The position numbers and the translations under genes are program-made. A DNA stretch of 64,000 bases from Chitinophaga sp. HK235 (GTDB taxonomy: Bacteria; Bacteroidota; Bacteroidia; Chitinophagales; Chitinophagaceae), in contig NZ_CP073766.1 of NCBI RefSeq assembly GCF_018255755.1, positions 4,366,001-4,430,000 of the forward strand. Direction: 5' to 3'. Positions 38,401 to 44,810 of this stretch are shown here, piece after piece. The first letter of the stretch is position 1; each line of letters begins with the position of its first letter. The notes beneath the pieces are model-generated. The model was not told where the DNA came from and searched no databases. It was given only the letters and a program-made list of their open reading frames with translations.

Positions 38401-38715
38401 TACTTCACTCAGGCCCTTTGTATCATCATCCAGACGGGCATTCAGTACAGTGTGACTACCTGCGGGCAGTTCCTGTTTCAAATAACCAACAGAACTAATA
38501 ATCACGGTGGCATTAGACGATACATTCAGTTTGTAGTTCCCGTCGGCATCAGAGGTAGTGCCATTGGTAGTACCCTTTTCCTGTATACTTGCACCAATAA
38601 TCGGATTTCCTTTTGCATCCTGTATTTTACCGGTAATTGCCTTCTTTTCCTGCGCCAGAATTACCTGACAACAAAGCAGAAGAAGAGACACGCATAAGAA
38701 CAGCGATCTTTTCAT
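35410..38715 (-). CDS. SusC/RagA family TonB-dependent outer-membrane transporter
   Basis: The 1101-residue protein has a signal peptide ending near QVILAQEKK. A carboxypeptidase-regulatory-like domain follows (ITGKIQDAKGNPIIGASIQE), then the TonB-box region GLSEVVVTAMGIKKDRRKVG, the plug (FASALYGRAAGVKIQSAPGG, IKIRGLNSINGDNQPLIVVD, AAATALYGSSGSNGVVMITT) and a barrel ending MGVNLRLSF. No STN domain, so its control is unlikely to go through a FecR pair. The promoter predicted at 39130-39160 would leave a leader of about 400 nt. Confidence 0.96.
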   Translation of the reverse strand: MKRSLFLCVSLLLLCCQVILAQEKKAITGKIQDAKGNPIIGASIQEKGTTNGTTSDADGNYKLNVSSNATVIISSVGYLKQELPAGSHTVLNARLDDDTKGLSEVVVTAMGIKKDRRKVGYAISTVSGEDIVKSSPTNFASALYGRAAGVKIQSAPGGGTSAVNIKIRGLNSINGDNQPLIVVDGVPIRNDIVNNGGYWSDTRIRGNSLLDINPDNIADINILKGAAATALYGSSGSNGVVMITTKSGTKGRGLGVDVNYSYGVEQVGVTPDLQTTYGPGYDRATNKSSFGADDDGWIHMGTINGKDAIRPIFRAYAQFGPKMEGQDVYWWDGQFRKYVSHKNNWKQFYRDGYSSIANVAISNASDKLTYRFSYTRNDYQGVQIGGKQQKNTFNFNTTYKITPKLTTDIVLTYVNEKVHNRPEQINRVTSNYGGFFSSADYMDVYMNKYKTSKGYKWVKFDDTSKDPAEAIKYSIRAYDYMDFLWKQLENSYDERSNRLLSSLTLSYEIAKDLKLRGRIGNDFTGYSAETMNRAEFPLSFGESGAYATNNNVYNIVYGDVLLSYNKQLSKNIGFSASAGYQARREENRFVGIGTNGGLTQENWFSLNASKNPISASSTYRQYYQQDGLFGTVSFDYKNFLFLEGTGRYERASTLAPGNNAYFYPSVSASLELTKALKLPSFVDYSKLRLSYGEVATAAGIYSSNVVYSGYTMNGVPALLPQSAYGNNNLKPERKHEVEVGWETKLLNNRLGFDVSYYNGTIKGQIINLTIPSSTGANSIWKNVGDLNNYGLEVALNGTPVTTRNFDWNMRATLGYNRNKLKSLMPGMDKLVLSNVDNGSLLVTARVGEAAGDIMGYKRKQDAQGNYMIDANGYYIIDFDHQVKLGNIQADLTGGLANTLRYKNWTLDFLVDFRWGGQMISTSNYYGTGAGMYKSTLAGRDAEHGGVAYYVDGSGKNVAAGSGAPAGAKVYHDGVVLNGLTADGKQNGTIIDAASYYLNTYSWGSWPGSGSSSTYEGAVFDNNFIKFRELSLNYTMPVKLKSKVKAQNLTVGVFGRNLFYLYKSLPNLDPEVGIGSSFVSQGIESGTTAASRTMGVNLRLSF

Positions 38716-39129
38716 TTTTTACTTTTTTTGATGAATGCGAATAAAAGAGACGTAGAATTTTGATTATTAATAGCCTTTAGCCATTATTTGGTTGATACTA
38801 TCTTTTTGGCATAGCAGTAGCTTATAATGCGCTATGGCATAGCACAAAATCCAATTGCAGTTGGCTGAATTTTCTAAAATGGAATACAGTTACTGTTGGC
38901 TGTTAAGTAAAATCTCTGGTTGAATGTTTAATTAAAAAAATGACAATCTGGTCTTTGCTCCTCTGACTGATTCTTGGTTGAACTGATGATCTGGTAATAA
39001 AAAAGTTGCAGGTGTAATATTTACTCCCGACGAATACAGTAAAAATGTATCAGTCCTGGTAAAACGTTTTAGCTCTTTCTGAAAAAAAATAAGAGTTCCC
39101 CCTTGATTCAGTATTCTTATCTAGCAATT

Positions 39130-39160
39130 CAAACCTATGTAAACTTTTCTAGTTCCACAA
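39130..39160 (-). promoter_or_regulatory. Bacteroidota-type promoter for the third SusC/SusD pair
   Basis: On the minus strand TTG (39160-39158), a 20-bp spacer and TAGGTTTG (39137-39130) match the -33/-7 consensus exactly. The start is predicted near 39123. Confidence 0.6.
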
Positions 39161-39329
39161 CTTTTTAATAGTTTTTTTACAAAAAAGTTAAAATATGATC
39201 ATTTTTGATTAAAATAAAATCATTATACTATTCAAATTATCAAGACAAACATGAAAACTTTACAACGATTTTAGCATTTATGTGGAGGAAAGCAGGATTG
39301 AGTTCATTACCTGGATGATAAAATAAAAA

Positions 39330-39352
39330 CGGCCGTCTTTATCAGACGGCCG
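39330..39352 (-). terminator. Terminator after the outer-membrane receptor gene
   Basis: A 9-bp GC-rich stem (cggccgtct with agacggccg), loop ttatc, followed on the minus strand by TTTTTATTTTATC. It lies 14 bp after the stop at 39366. Confidence 0.88.
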
Positions 39353-39365
39353 CTTCAAAGAAATT

Positions 39366-41804
39366 TTAATTGCCCAATCCATTGCTCTTCACGCGTTTAT
39401 GTTCTTCTTCTGTACCACTTTCGATTTGTTTTGCCGCTTTTACCTGACTGTTTCCGAAACGATAGGTAAAGGATACTTTAAATTGTCTGGTTTCCTGTTT
39501 ACCCGCCGCCCAAATTTTCTGTCCGGCAAAATCCGAGCTGGCGCTCCACTTCAAGGTGTTGAACAAGTCGCTCACAGCTACTTTGATAGCAGCATTACCC
39601 TGCAATAGTTGTTTTTGCAGGCCGGCATCAGCACTCCAGATAGCTGCCGCCTTCATGCTACCCTGCCAGATGGAAGGAGTATTGTAAAAGGCGCTCAATT
39701 CTCCGGTCCACCCTTTCCCAAAACGGATGCTGTTTTGCAGGAATATATTCGCTCCATATACATCCAGATTCAACTCCCGGCCGGCGCCATAGGAAGCGTT
39801 GTATTTTGAATAATAACCATTCACATTGGCGAAAAGGCTATAGCTCTTATATTGAAAGGGAAAGCTGAAGGAGATACTGGTGATATCCTGTGCAGCCAGA
39901 TTACGATTGGAGAGATACCCCTTCGTTCCATCAGCGGTATCCACCACCTGTCCAAATACATCTTTCACATGGCTGTAGCTAAGTGTTGTGTTTAACTGAA
40001 ACTTATACGTATAGGTGAGGCTGATAGTATTACTATATTGTGGGCGAACTTGTGTACTCCCTTTGTGAAAAGTATATTCATTCAGCCGATATTCAAAAGG
40101 GTTCAGGTCTTTGTAAACCGGACGGTCAATCCGGCGACTGTATGCCAGCACAAACTGGTTGTTGGTTTTAGGTGCAAGCGTGAATGAAAGGTTCGGGAAA
40201 AAATCGAGATAGCTTTTATGGAATGACTGGTCTGTCGTCTGATCATTTTCCGCTTTTTTCCCTCCTGTCAATTCACCTTTTACTGTTGAGTGCTCAGCCC
40301 GTATGCCTCCCTGTAAAGAAAAGCCTTTGAACTCACGGGAATACCGGGCATACAATGCATTCACATTTTCGGTATAGCTAAAAAAATTACTGGCAGCATT
40401 ATCCAGCACTGTTCTATCACCGGCTTCATTATACTGATTGAAAGTGTTATCGGTTTTAACATAACCAAACTTGCCGCCAATACCTAAACGTCCTTTAGCA
40501 AGTCCGTGTTCGTAATCAGCTTTTATTGAATAAATGTCAATATGAGTGGGACTTTCGATAAAATAGTTTTTACTGCCTGTTATTGTTTTGCCATCGGGTT
40601 GCAGGAAGGTGTTGGGTTGCCACTGGTCAGAATTCAATGAATAATTACCATAGTCACCATTTACTGTCAGGAGCCGGCCGGTACTATCTTTATAGGTGTA
40701 ATTCAGGTTTACGTTTACGTTATTATTTTTCATGCTGTTGTTGTTGGTAGCATCCAATATGCGAGCCTCGCTGCCTGTTGGGTAATACATAATGGGTGTA
40801 TAGTTGTGGTTTTCCAATGTGGGTGTGGCAAAGCTCCCATTCACCGTCAATCCGACTGAATTTCTGGTATCAAGCGTGTAATCAAGACCAGCTTTGACAT
40901 TGTGGCTTCGGTTCTTAAAGAGTACCTCACTCTTTTGATCAAAGGCGGTATCCTTTACAATGCGATAAAGGTTGAAATCCATGCCAGACTTACCAAAAGC
41001 ACCGGTATACGAACCAAAGGCGTTGAGTCTTTTGTTACGGTAGTTGAGCGAAAAACCATCATCCATCCTTGTATGACGGCTGATGCTGACACCTGCTGAG
41101 ATGCTACCGTTTAAGCCCTGCGATTTATTCTTCTTCAGCCTGATATTGATGACACCTGCTGTACCGGCAGCATCATACTGTACTGAGGGGTTGCTGATGA
41201 TTTCAACAGCTTCAATCTGAGATGAAGAAAGGGATTGGAGATAATTACTTAAGTCCTGTTCATTAAGTGGCGATGGCCTGCCGTCAATGTATACCTGTAC
41301 ACCATTCCTGCCATTCAGCGTCAGGTGATCATCTTTATCTACCATAACTCCCGGCGATTTGCGCAGCAAGTCCAACGCATGGCCCCCTATTGCATTGATG
41401 GTACCTTCTACATTCAATACGGTTTTGTCCGGCCTGACTTCTACCATAGGTTTACGCGCCGTTACGCCGATGCCCTTTAGATTACTGCTGGCTTTATGCA
41501 GATGGAAAGTGGGAAGGGTTATTGTCTTTCCCGAAAAATAGAACGGTAAAGAATAAAAGACATCAAAACCCACATAGCTGATAGTTATAAGTAGCGTATC
41601 CCGCGGCGCTTCTGAAAAAGCATAACTGCCATTCTCTGAGAGACTAAGCTTAATCAGTGAACTATCCTTTGCGCTAAGCAGGGAAACCGTGGCGCCACTG
41701 AGAGGTCCCCCTGTTTCATCGCTTATCGTGCCATGAATGCGCTGGGCCTGTAATGCAGATGCAAGAAGAGAAAATATCGGAAGAAGAAGTAAAATTTTTT
41801 TCAT
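39366..41804 (-). CDS. TonB-dependent receptor-like outer-membrane beta-barrel protein
   Basis: ATG at 41804 (MKKILLLLPIFSLLASALQA) gives a signal peptide and 812 residues; an earlier in-frame start at 41837 would precede it by 11 codons. A CarboxypepD_reg-like domain (RIHGTISDETGGPLSGATVS) is followed by a plug (NAIGGHALDLLRKSPGVMVD, LTLNGRNGVQVYIDGRPSPL, SSSQIEAVEIISNPSVQYDA, GTAGVINIRLKKNKSQG). The outer-membrane beta-barrel family domain then fills the rest. Unlike SusC it has no SusD partner, which is usual for receptors of small metal complexes or peptides. It lies downstream of the cysteine-rich peptide gene on the same strand, 166 bp away, with a hairpin between them. The ligand is unknown. 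Confidence 0.92.
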   Translation of the reverse strand: MKKILLLLPIFSLLASALQAQRIHGTISDETGGPLSGATVSLLSAKDSSLIKLSLSENGSYAFSEAPRDTLLITISYVGFDVFYSLPFYFSGKTITLPTFHLHKASSNLKGIGVTARKPMVEVRPDKTVLNVEGTINAIGGHALDLLRKSPGVMVDKDDHLTLNGRNGVQVYIDGRPSPLNEQDLSNYLQSLSSSQIEAVEIISNPSVQYDAAGTAGVINIRLKKNKSQGLNGSISAGVSISRHTRMDDGFSLNYRNKRLNAFGSYTGAFGKSGMDFNLYRIVKDTAFDQKSEVLFKNRSHNVKAGLDYTLDTRNSVGLTVNGSFATPTLENHNYTPIMYYPTGSEARILDATNNNSMKNNNVNVNLNYTYKDSTGRLLTVNGDYGNYSLNSDQWQPNTFLQPDGKTITGSKNYFIESPTHIDIYSIKADYEHGLAKGRLGIGGKFGYVKTDNTFNQYNEAGDRTVLDNAASNFFSYTENVNALYARYSREFKGFSLQGGIRAEHSTVKGELTGGKKAENDQTTDQSFHKSYLDFFPNLSFTLAPKTNNQFVLAYSRRIDRPVYKDLNPFEYRLNEYTFHKGSTQVRPQYSNTISLTYTYKFQLNTTLSYSHVKDVFGQVVDTADGTKGYLSNRNLAAQDITSISFSFPFQYKSYSLFANVNGYYSKYNASYGAGRELNLDVYGANIFLQNSIRFGKGWTGELSAFYNTPSIWQGSMKAAAIWSADAGLQKQLLQGNAAIKVAVSDLFNTLKWSASSDFAGQKIWAAGKQETRQFKVSFTYRFGNSQVKAAKQIESGTEEEHKRVKSNGLGN

Positions 41805-41935
41805 AATTTCTTTGTTGTGAGTATATTTTTCAGGCAAAAGGAAGGCTATACGACGCTCGCGCCTCGTTTAACCAAATAATTTATGTGCAGGGAGTTAATA
41901 GTTTGGCGTTAATGGGGCCGAACAAATTGGAAACA

Positions 41936-41960
41936 GGAAGAGCGGGAATAACGCTCTTCC
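41936..41960 (-). terminator. Hairpin after the cysteine-rich peptide gene
   Basis: A 9-bp stem (ggaagagcg with cgctcttcc) with a 7-nt loop lies 10 bp after the peptide stop. The following minus-strand sequence TGTTTCCAATTTG is only weakly T-rich, so partial read-through into the receptor gene is possible. Confidence 0.6.
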
Positions 41961-41970
41961 CGGATGTTGC

Positions 41971-42084
41971 TTAGGCTCCGCAGCTGCAGCCACAAGTACA
42001 GGTACTGCCAGGACAGTTATCGCCGCAAGTGCAGGTATTGTTGTTCATAGTAGTGGTGGCGCAAGTGCATTTTTTTGTTTCCAT
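41971..42084 (-). CDS. Cysteine-rich 37-residue metallothionein-like peptide
   Basis: Reading from ATG at 42084 to TAA at 41971 gives METKKCTCATTTMNNNTCTC followed by GDNCPGSTCTCGCSCGA. Nine of 37 residues are Cys (positions 6, 8, 18, 20, 24, 29, 31, 33, 35), mostly in CxC pairs, with no aromatic residue and no signal peptide. This composition is that of a metallothionein, and the CTCG repeats recall copper-binding fungal types rather than the known bacterial SmtA/BmtA pattern. A role in metal buffering is inferred. Alternatives are a ribosomal peptide precursor rich in Cys/Thr. A -7-like TAGCTTTG lies 39 bp upstream. Neighbours are a TonB-type receptor and metal-sensor-like regulators. Confidence 0.72.
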   Translation of the reverse strand: METKKCTCATTTMNNNTCTCGDNCPGSTCTCGCSCGA

Positions 42085-42122
42085 GTTTTTTGTGTTTTTG
42101 ATTATTGAATGATTTGATAACA

Positions 42123-42130
42123 CAAAGCTA
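42123..42130 (-). promoter_or_regulatory. Candidate -7 element for the cysteine-rich peptide gene
   Basis: CAAAGCTA reads as TAGCTTTG on the minus strand, a full TAnnTTTG match. The -33 TTG is only approximated (ATG) at a 17-bp spacing. The predicted leader is about 30 nt. Confidence 0.45.
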
Positions 42131-42318
42131 CAATGGCAAAAAGGGTTCATTGTTACATCATGAAGTGGTAGATGTACATAATTCCAGGTTTTCGAAAAAC
42201 GCTGCCGTAAGGCAATTCCCCGCTTGCTGCATCCTTATATAATTACCGGGGGAAGATCATTTCATGCTTGGTACTGCCATGCAATTGTGATAATTTAGCA
42301 GCTTCAATACGAAAGAGT

Positions 42319-43113
42319 ATGCAATATCCCAAAGCCGCCATGTACCTGGGTTCCACCCGCAGTATGTTGATTTCCCCGCACCTGGTAACAGACGTTCATC
42401 AACACGTCGTTATTCAGTTTACCTGTTCGCTGGATGGAAAACCCTTCATTGTTTGGACGGAAAGTGACGGCTGGCAACAGGCAGAGGCTGTACTCATCGA
42501 TTCGGCTGTTGCGCATAGTCTGAAAGAGTTTGATGGCTGGCAGGTCACTACCTGCATTATGCCGGATGTACAAACAGGACGCCTGGTTCAGGAGAAGGTT
42601 TTAGAGGGAAGACCTATTAAATACTATCTGGAGAAAGATATTCTACCAATAATAGAAGCCCTGCAAATGACACGCCGGCAGCTACTCACCGATAGCAACG
42701 TATTTAATTCGCTAACGGATACTGTTTTTCATTACCTCCTCCAGGAAACACCATTTAGGCCTCCACTCGATGACCGTATAAGGAAAGCGATCTATTTCAT
42801 ACGTCAAAACATTCACAACAAAATTTCTGCGGCGGCACTGGCATCAGAAGTGCACTTGTCTGAAAACCGTTTTTTGCACCTATTCCGGGAACAGGTGGGG
42901 GCCCCACTCCGGCAGTATGTTATTTGGCAACGGGTGGCAGTGGCAACCGAAACCCTGATGGAAGGTAAATCATCCAAAGAAGCCGCTTACGAGGCAGGCT
43001 TCTCCGATCAGGCGCATTTTTCCCGTACCTTTTTCCAGATGTTCGGAGCGCAACCCTCTGCTTATGCCGCACTTAAACCTCTTTACCATTTCGGATTCTT
43101 CCATAATATTTAA
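42319..43113 (+). CDS. AraC family transcriptional regulator
   Basis: ATG at 42319, preceded by gaaagag, gives MQYPKAAMYLGSTRSMLISP and 264 residues. The N-terminal part is a cupin-like sensor fold (HVVIQFTCSLDGKPFIVWTE). The C-terminal DNA-binding part starts IRKAIYFIRQNIHNKISAAA, continues LASEVHLSENRFLHLFREQV, and ends AAYEAGFSDQAHFSRTFFQM with FGAQPSAYAAL. It is divergent from the cysteine-rich peptide gene across 234 bp, an arrangement typical for direct control. Ligand unknown. Confidence 0.92.
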   Translation: MQYPKAAMYLGSTRSMLISPHLVTDVHQHVVIQFTCSLDGKPFIVWTESDGWQQAEAVLIDSAVAHSLKEFDGWQVTTCIMPDVQTGRLVQEKVLEGRPIKYYLEKDILPIIEALQMTRRQLLTDSNVFNSLTDTVFHYLLQETPFRPPLDDRIRKAIYFIRQNIHNKISAAALASEVHLSENRFLHLFREQVGAPLRQYVIWQRVAVATETLMEGKSSKEAAYEAGFSDQAHFSRTFFQMFGAQPSAYAALKPLYHFGFFHNI

Positions 43114-43232
43114 GCTATGAAGCTCCTCCTTAGCCGAGAATAGCCAGTTTATTCAAATCAACAGCTGTTTCATTCAAACTTACCAGGTTTCACCTTTGTA
43201 ATTTTGCGCCATTATATAACAATCAATAGATA

Positions 43233-43421
43233 ATGATGAAACAGCATTTAACTTCAAAAACAAATTACTGGCGCCGAATGTATTCAGGCGTTCTCAAAAC
43301 CAAACTCGCCATCGCATCTATCTGGACCATGCCGCTGGAATGGAAACTGCTGTACTCCCTCCTCATAGTAATGACTTTACGATTAACTGTTATTGCAATC
43401 TCTGTAATTAAACAGCACTAA
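43233..43421 (+). CDS. Hypothetical 62-residue membrane protein
   Basis: Starts MMKQHLTSKTNYWRRMYSGV and carries one hydrophobic helix (EWKLLYSLLIVMTLRLTVIA). A basic N-terminus predicts the C-terminus outside. Two adjacent ATGs make the start uncertain by one codon. It sits between the AraC gene and the HMA-AraC fusion, same strand, 47 bp before the latter. No known family; it may be a small regulator or membrane anchor. It is supported only by frame, position and composition. Confidence 0.45.
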   Translation: MMKQHLTSKTNYWRRMYSGVLKTKLAIASIWTMPLEWKLLYSLLIVMTLRLTVIAISVIKQH

Positions 43422-43467
43422 GCATTCAACGCAATTTTTCAGGAGATTATCAATCCCCCAAATAATA

Positions 43468-44046
43468 ATGGAATTCGTTTATACCCTTCACGTTAAGAAC
43501 ATGGTTTGCCAACGATGCATTCTCATTGTCAAAAACATTTTGGCTTCACTGGATATTAGCGCGTCAGATGTGGATCTTGGAAGAATAACCCTTCTACATG
43601 AATTGGATATAAGTCGCCAAAAACAACTGGCAGATAGCCTTAGCAATATCGGACTGGAGATCATTGAATGCCGGGTGAATCAGCTTGTAGAAGAGATAAA
43701 ACAAAGCGTAAGAGACTACCTGTCTCTGAGTCCCGACTCCCATCAATACAAGCTCTCAAGCTTTATATCAGGAAAACTGGCTTATGATTTCGGATACCTG
43801 AGCGATTTGTTCTCCAAAATGGAAGGCATCACTGTTGAGCGGTATTTCATGTTACAACGCCTTGAAAAAGTAAAGGAGCTGCTGGATTATGATCAATTAT
43901 CACTTAGCGAAATTGCCTTTGAAGTCGGATTTAGCAGTGTTCACCACTTGTCTTCCCAGTTTAAAAAACTTACAGGCACTACTCCCTCCCAATACAAACA
44001 ATTAGCCGTGAAAGAACGTAAATTCCTTGATTTGGTAGGCGTTTGA
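43468..44046 (+). CDS. HMA-like domain fused to AraC-type DNA-binding domain
   Basis: The 192-residue protein has an N-terminal ferredoxin-like heavy-metal-associated fold (residues 1-72). The metal loop is VKNMVCQRCILIVKNILASL, with MxCxxC at 12-17, and the second half is HELDISRQKQLADSLSNIGL. Residues 110-190 form an AraC-type helix-turn-helix pair (FGYLSDLFSKMEGITVERYF; LSEIAFEVGFSSVHHLSSQF; FKKLTGTTPSQYKQ). HMA domains bind Cu(I), Zn(II) or similar ions, so this looks like a one-component metal-sensing regulator. It is 48 bp before its sensor-less paralogue. Metal binding is inferred from CxxC. Confidence 0.85.
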   Translation: MEFVYTLHVKNMVCQRCILIVKNILASLDISASDVDLGRITLLHELDISRQKQLADSLSNIGLEIIECRVNQLVEEIKQSVRDYLSLSPDSHQYKLSSFISGKLAYDFGYLSDLFSKMEGITVERYFMLQRLEKVKELLDYDQLSLSEIAFEVGFSSVHHLSSQFKKLTGTTPSQYKQLAVKERKFLDLVGV

Positions 44047-44093
44047 ATTGAAATATCTTTCGAAACAAAATTCATTACCACCAACGATCTGAC

Positions 44094-44537
44094 ATGAAAG
44101 AAATCGTATACCCAATTGATCTGCCCTCACGTAACCACAATCACATGCAGGATAAAGAAGAAATAGAAAATCTTATTATTGACAATGTAAAAACATTGAT
44201 AGAAGAAATTTACAATGACGATTTTCAGTTTAATGAAAGCTTTTGCCTGGATAATTATATTCAATCCCGATTGCCCATTACCCGGACCGAAGTGGAAATT
44301 TGGTTTATCGACAGGAATGAAAAAACTATCCAGCAATATGCGATGGAGGTACGGGTTAATAAAGTAAAGGAACTACTGGTCTATACCAATTTAGACCCGA
44401 TTGCCATTGCGAGGAAACTAGGCTATTCTTCGGTTTGGATAATGTCAGATGAATTGATGCAATTAACCGGACTTCCAATTTCCTTTTTCCAGAATATCAA
44501 ACAGCAAAAAGAAGACATGGCGAAGCGTCAACAGTAA
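44094..44537 (+). CDS. AraC-like DNA-binding protein lacking the metal-binding half
   Basis: The 147-residue protein is a paralogue of the C-terminal half of the preceding gene. VNKVKELLVYTNLDPIAIAR with KLGYSSVWIMSDELMQLTGL aligns with LEKVKELLDYDQLSLSEIAF and EVGFSSVHHLSSQFKKLTGT. The first 35 residues are unrelated and no CxxC is present. The recognition helix differs (IMSDELM for HLSSQFK), so it may bind other DNA, act as a dimer partner, or be decaying. It is translated in a separate frame after a 47-bp gap. Confidence 0.7.
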   Translation: MKEIVYPIDLPSRNHNHMQDKEEIENLIIDNVKTLIEEIYNDDFQFNESFCLDNYIQSRLPITRTEVEIWFIDRNEKTIQQYAMEVRVNKVKELLVYTNLDPIAIARKLGYSSVWIMSDELMQLTGLPISFFQNIKQQKEDMAKRQQ

Positions 44538-44810
44538 AAACCTGCAGCTGAGATCTGATGAGTCTGGATGGATCATACTGCATCGTTACGTATCATTCTA
44601 TTCCCGGCTTTTACCACGAATTCCCTAACTTTTCCATTCGTAACCAACTCCCCGATACAGAAAGTAATCAACATTAATTATTGCAAGATTAAACCGGCTG
44701 CCGTACTTTAGGATTTATTAATACAAGTTTAGCTATACTATATTAAGTTCATGAACCAATCCTGGGGAATGCGTTCTCTGATACCATTTCAATAACTGCT
44801 AAAATATATT

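Larger units (their letters stand above)
38716..39365. other. 650-bp intergenic region upstream of the third susC
   Basis: No coding frame is supported. It holds a candidate minus-strand promoter at 39130-39160 and a long AT-rich leader from about 39123 down to 38715. It also holds imperfect repeats (tggcatagca at about 38807 and 38834; ctggttgaa and cttggttgaa around 38915 and 38972) and the terminator of the upstream receptor gene at 39330-39352. Confidence 0.6.
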
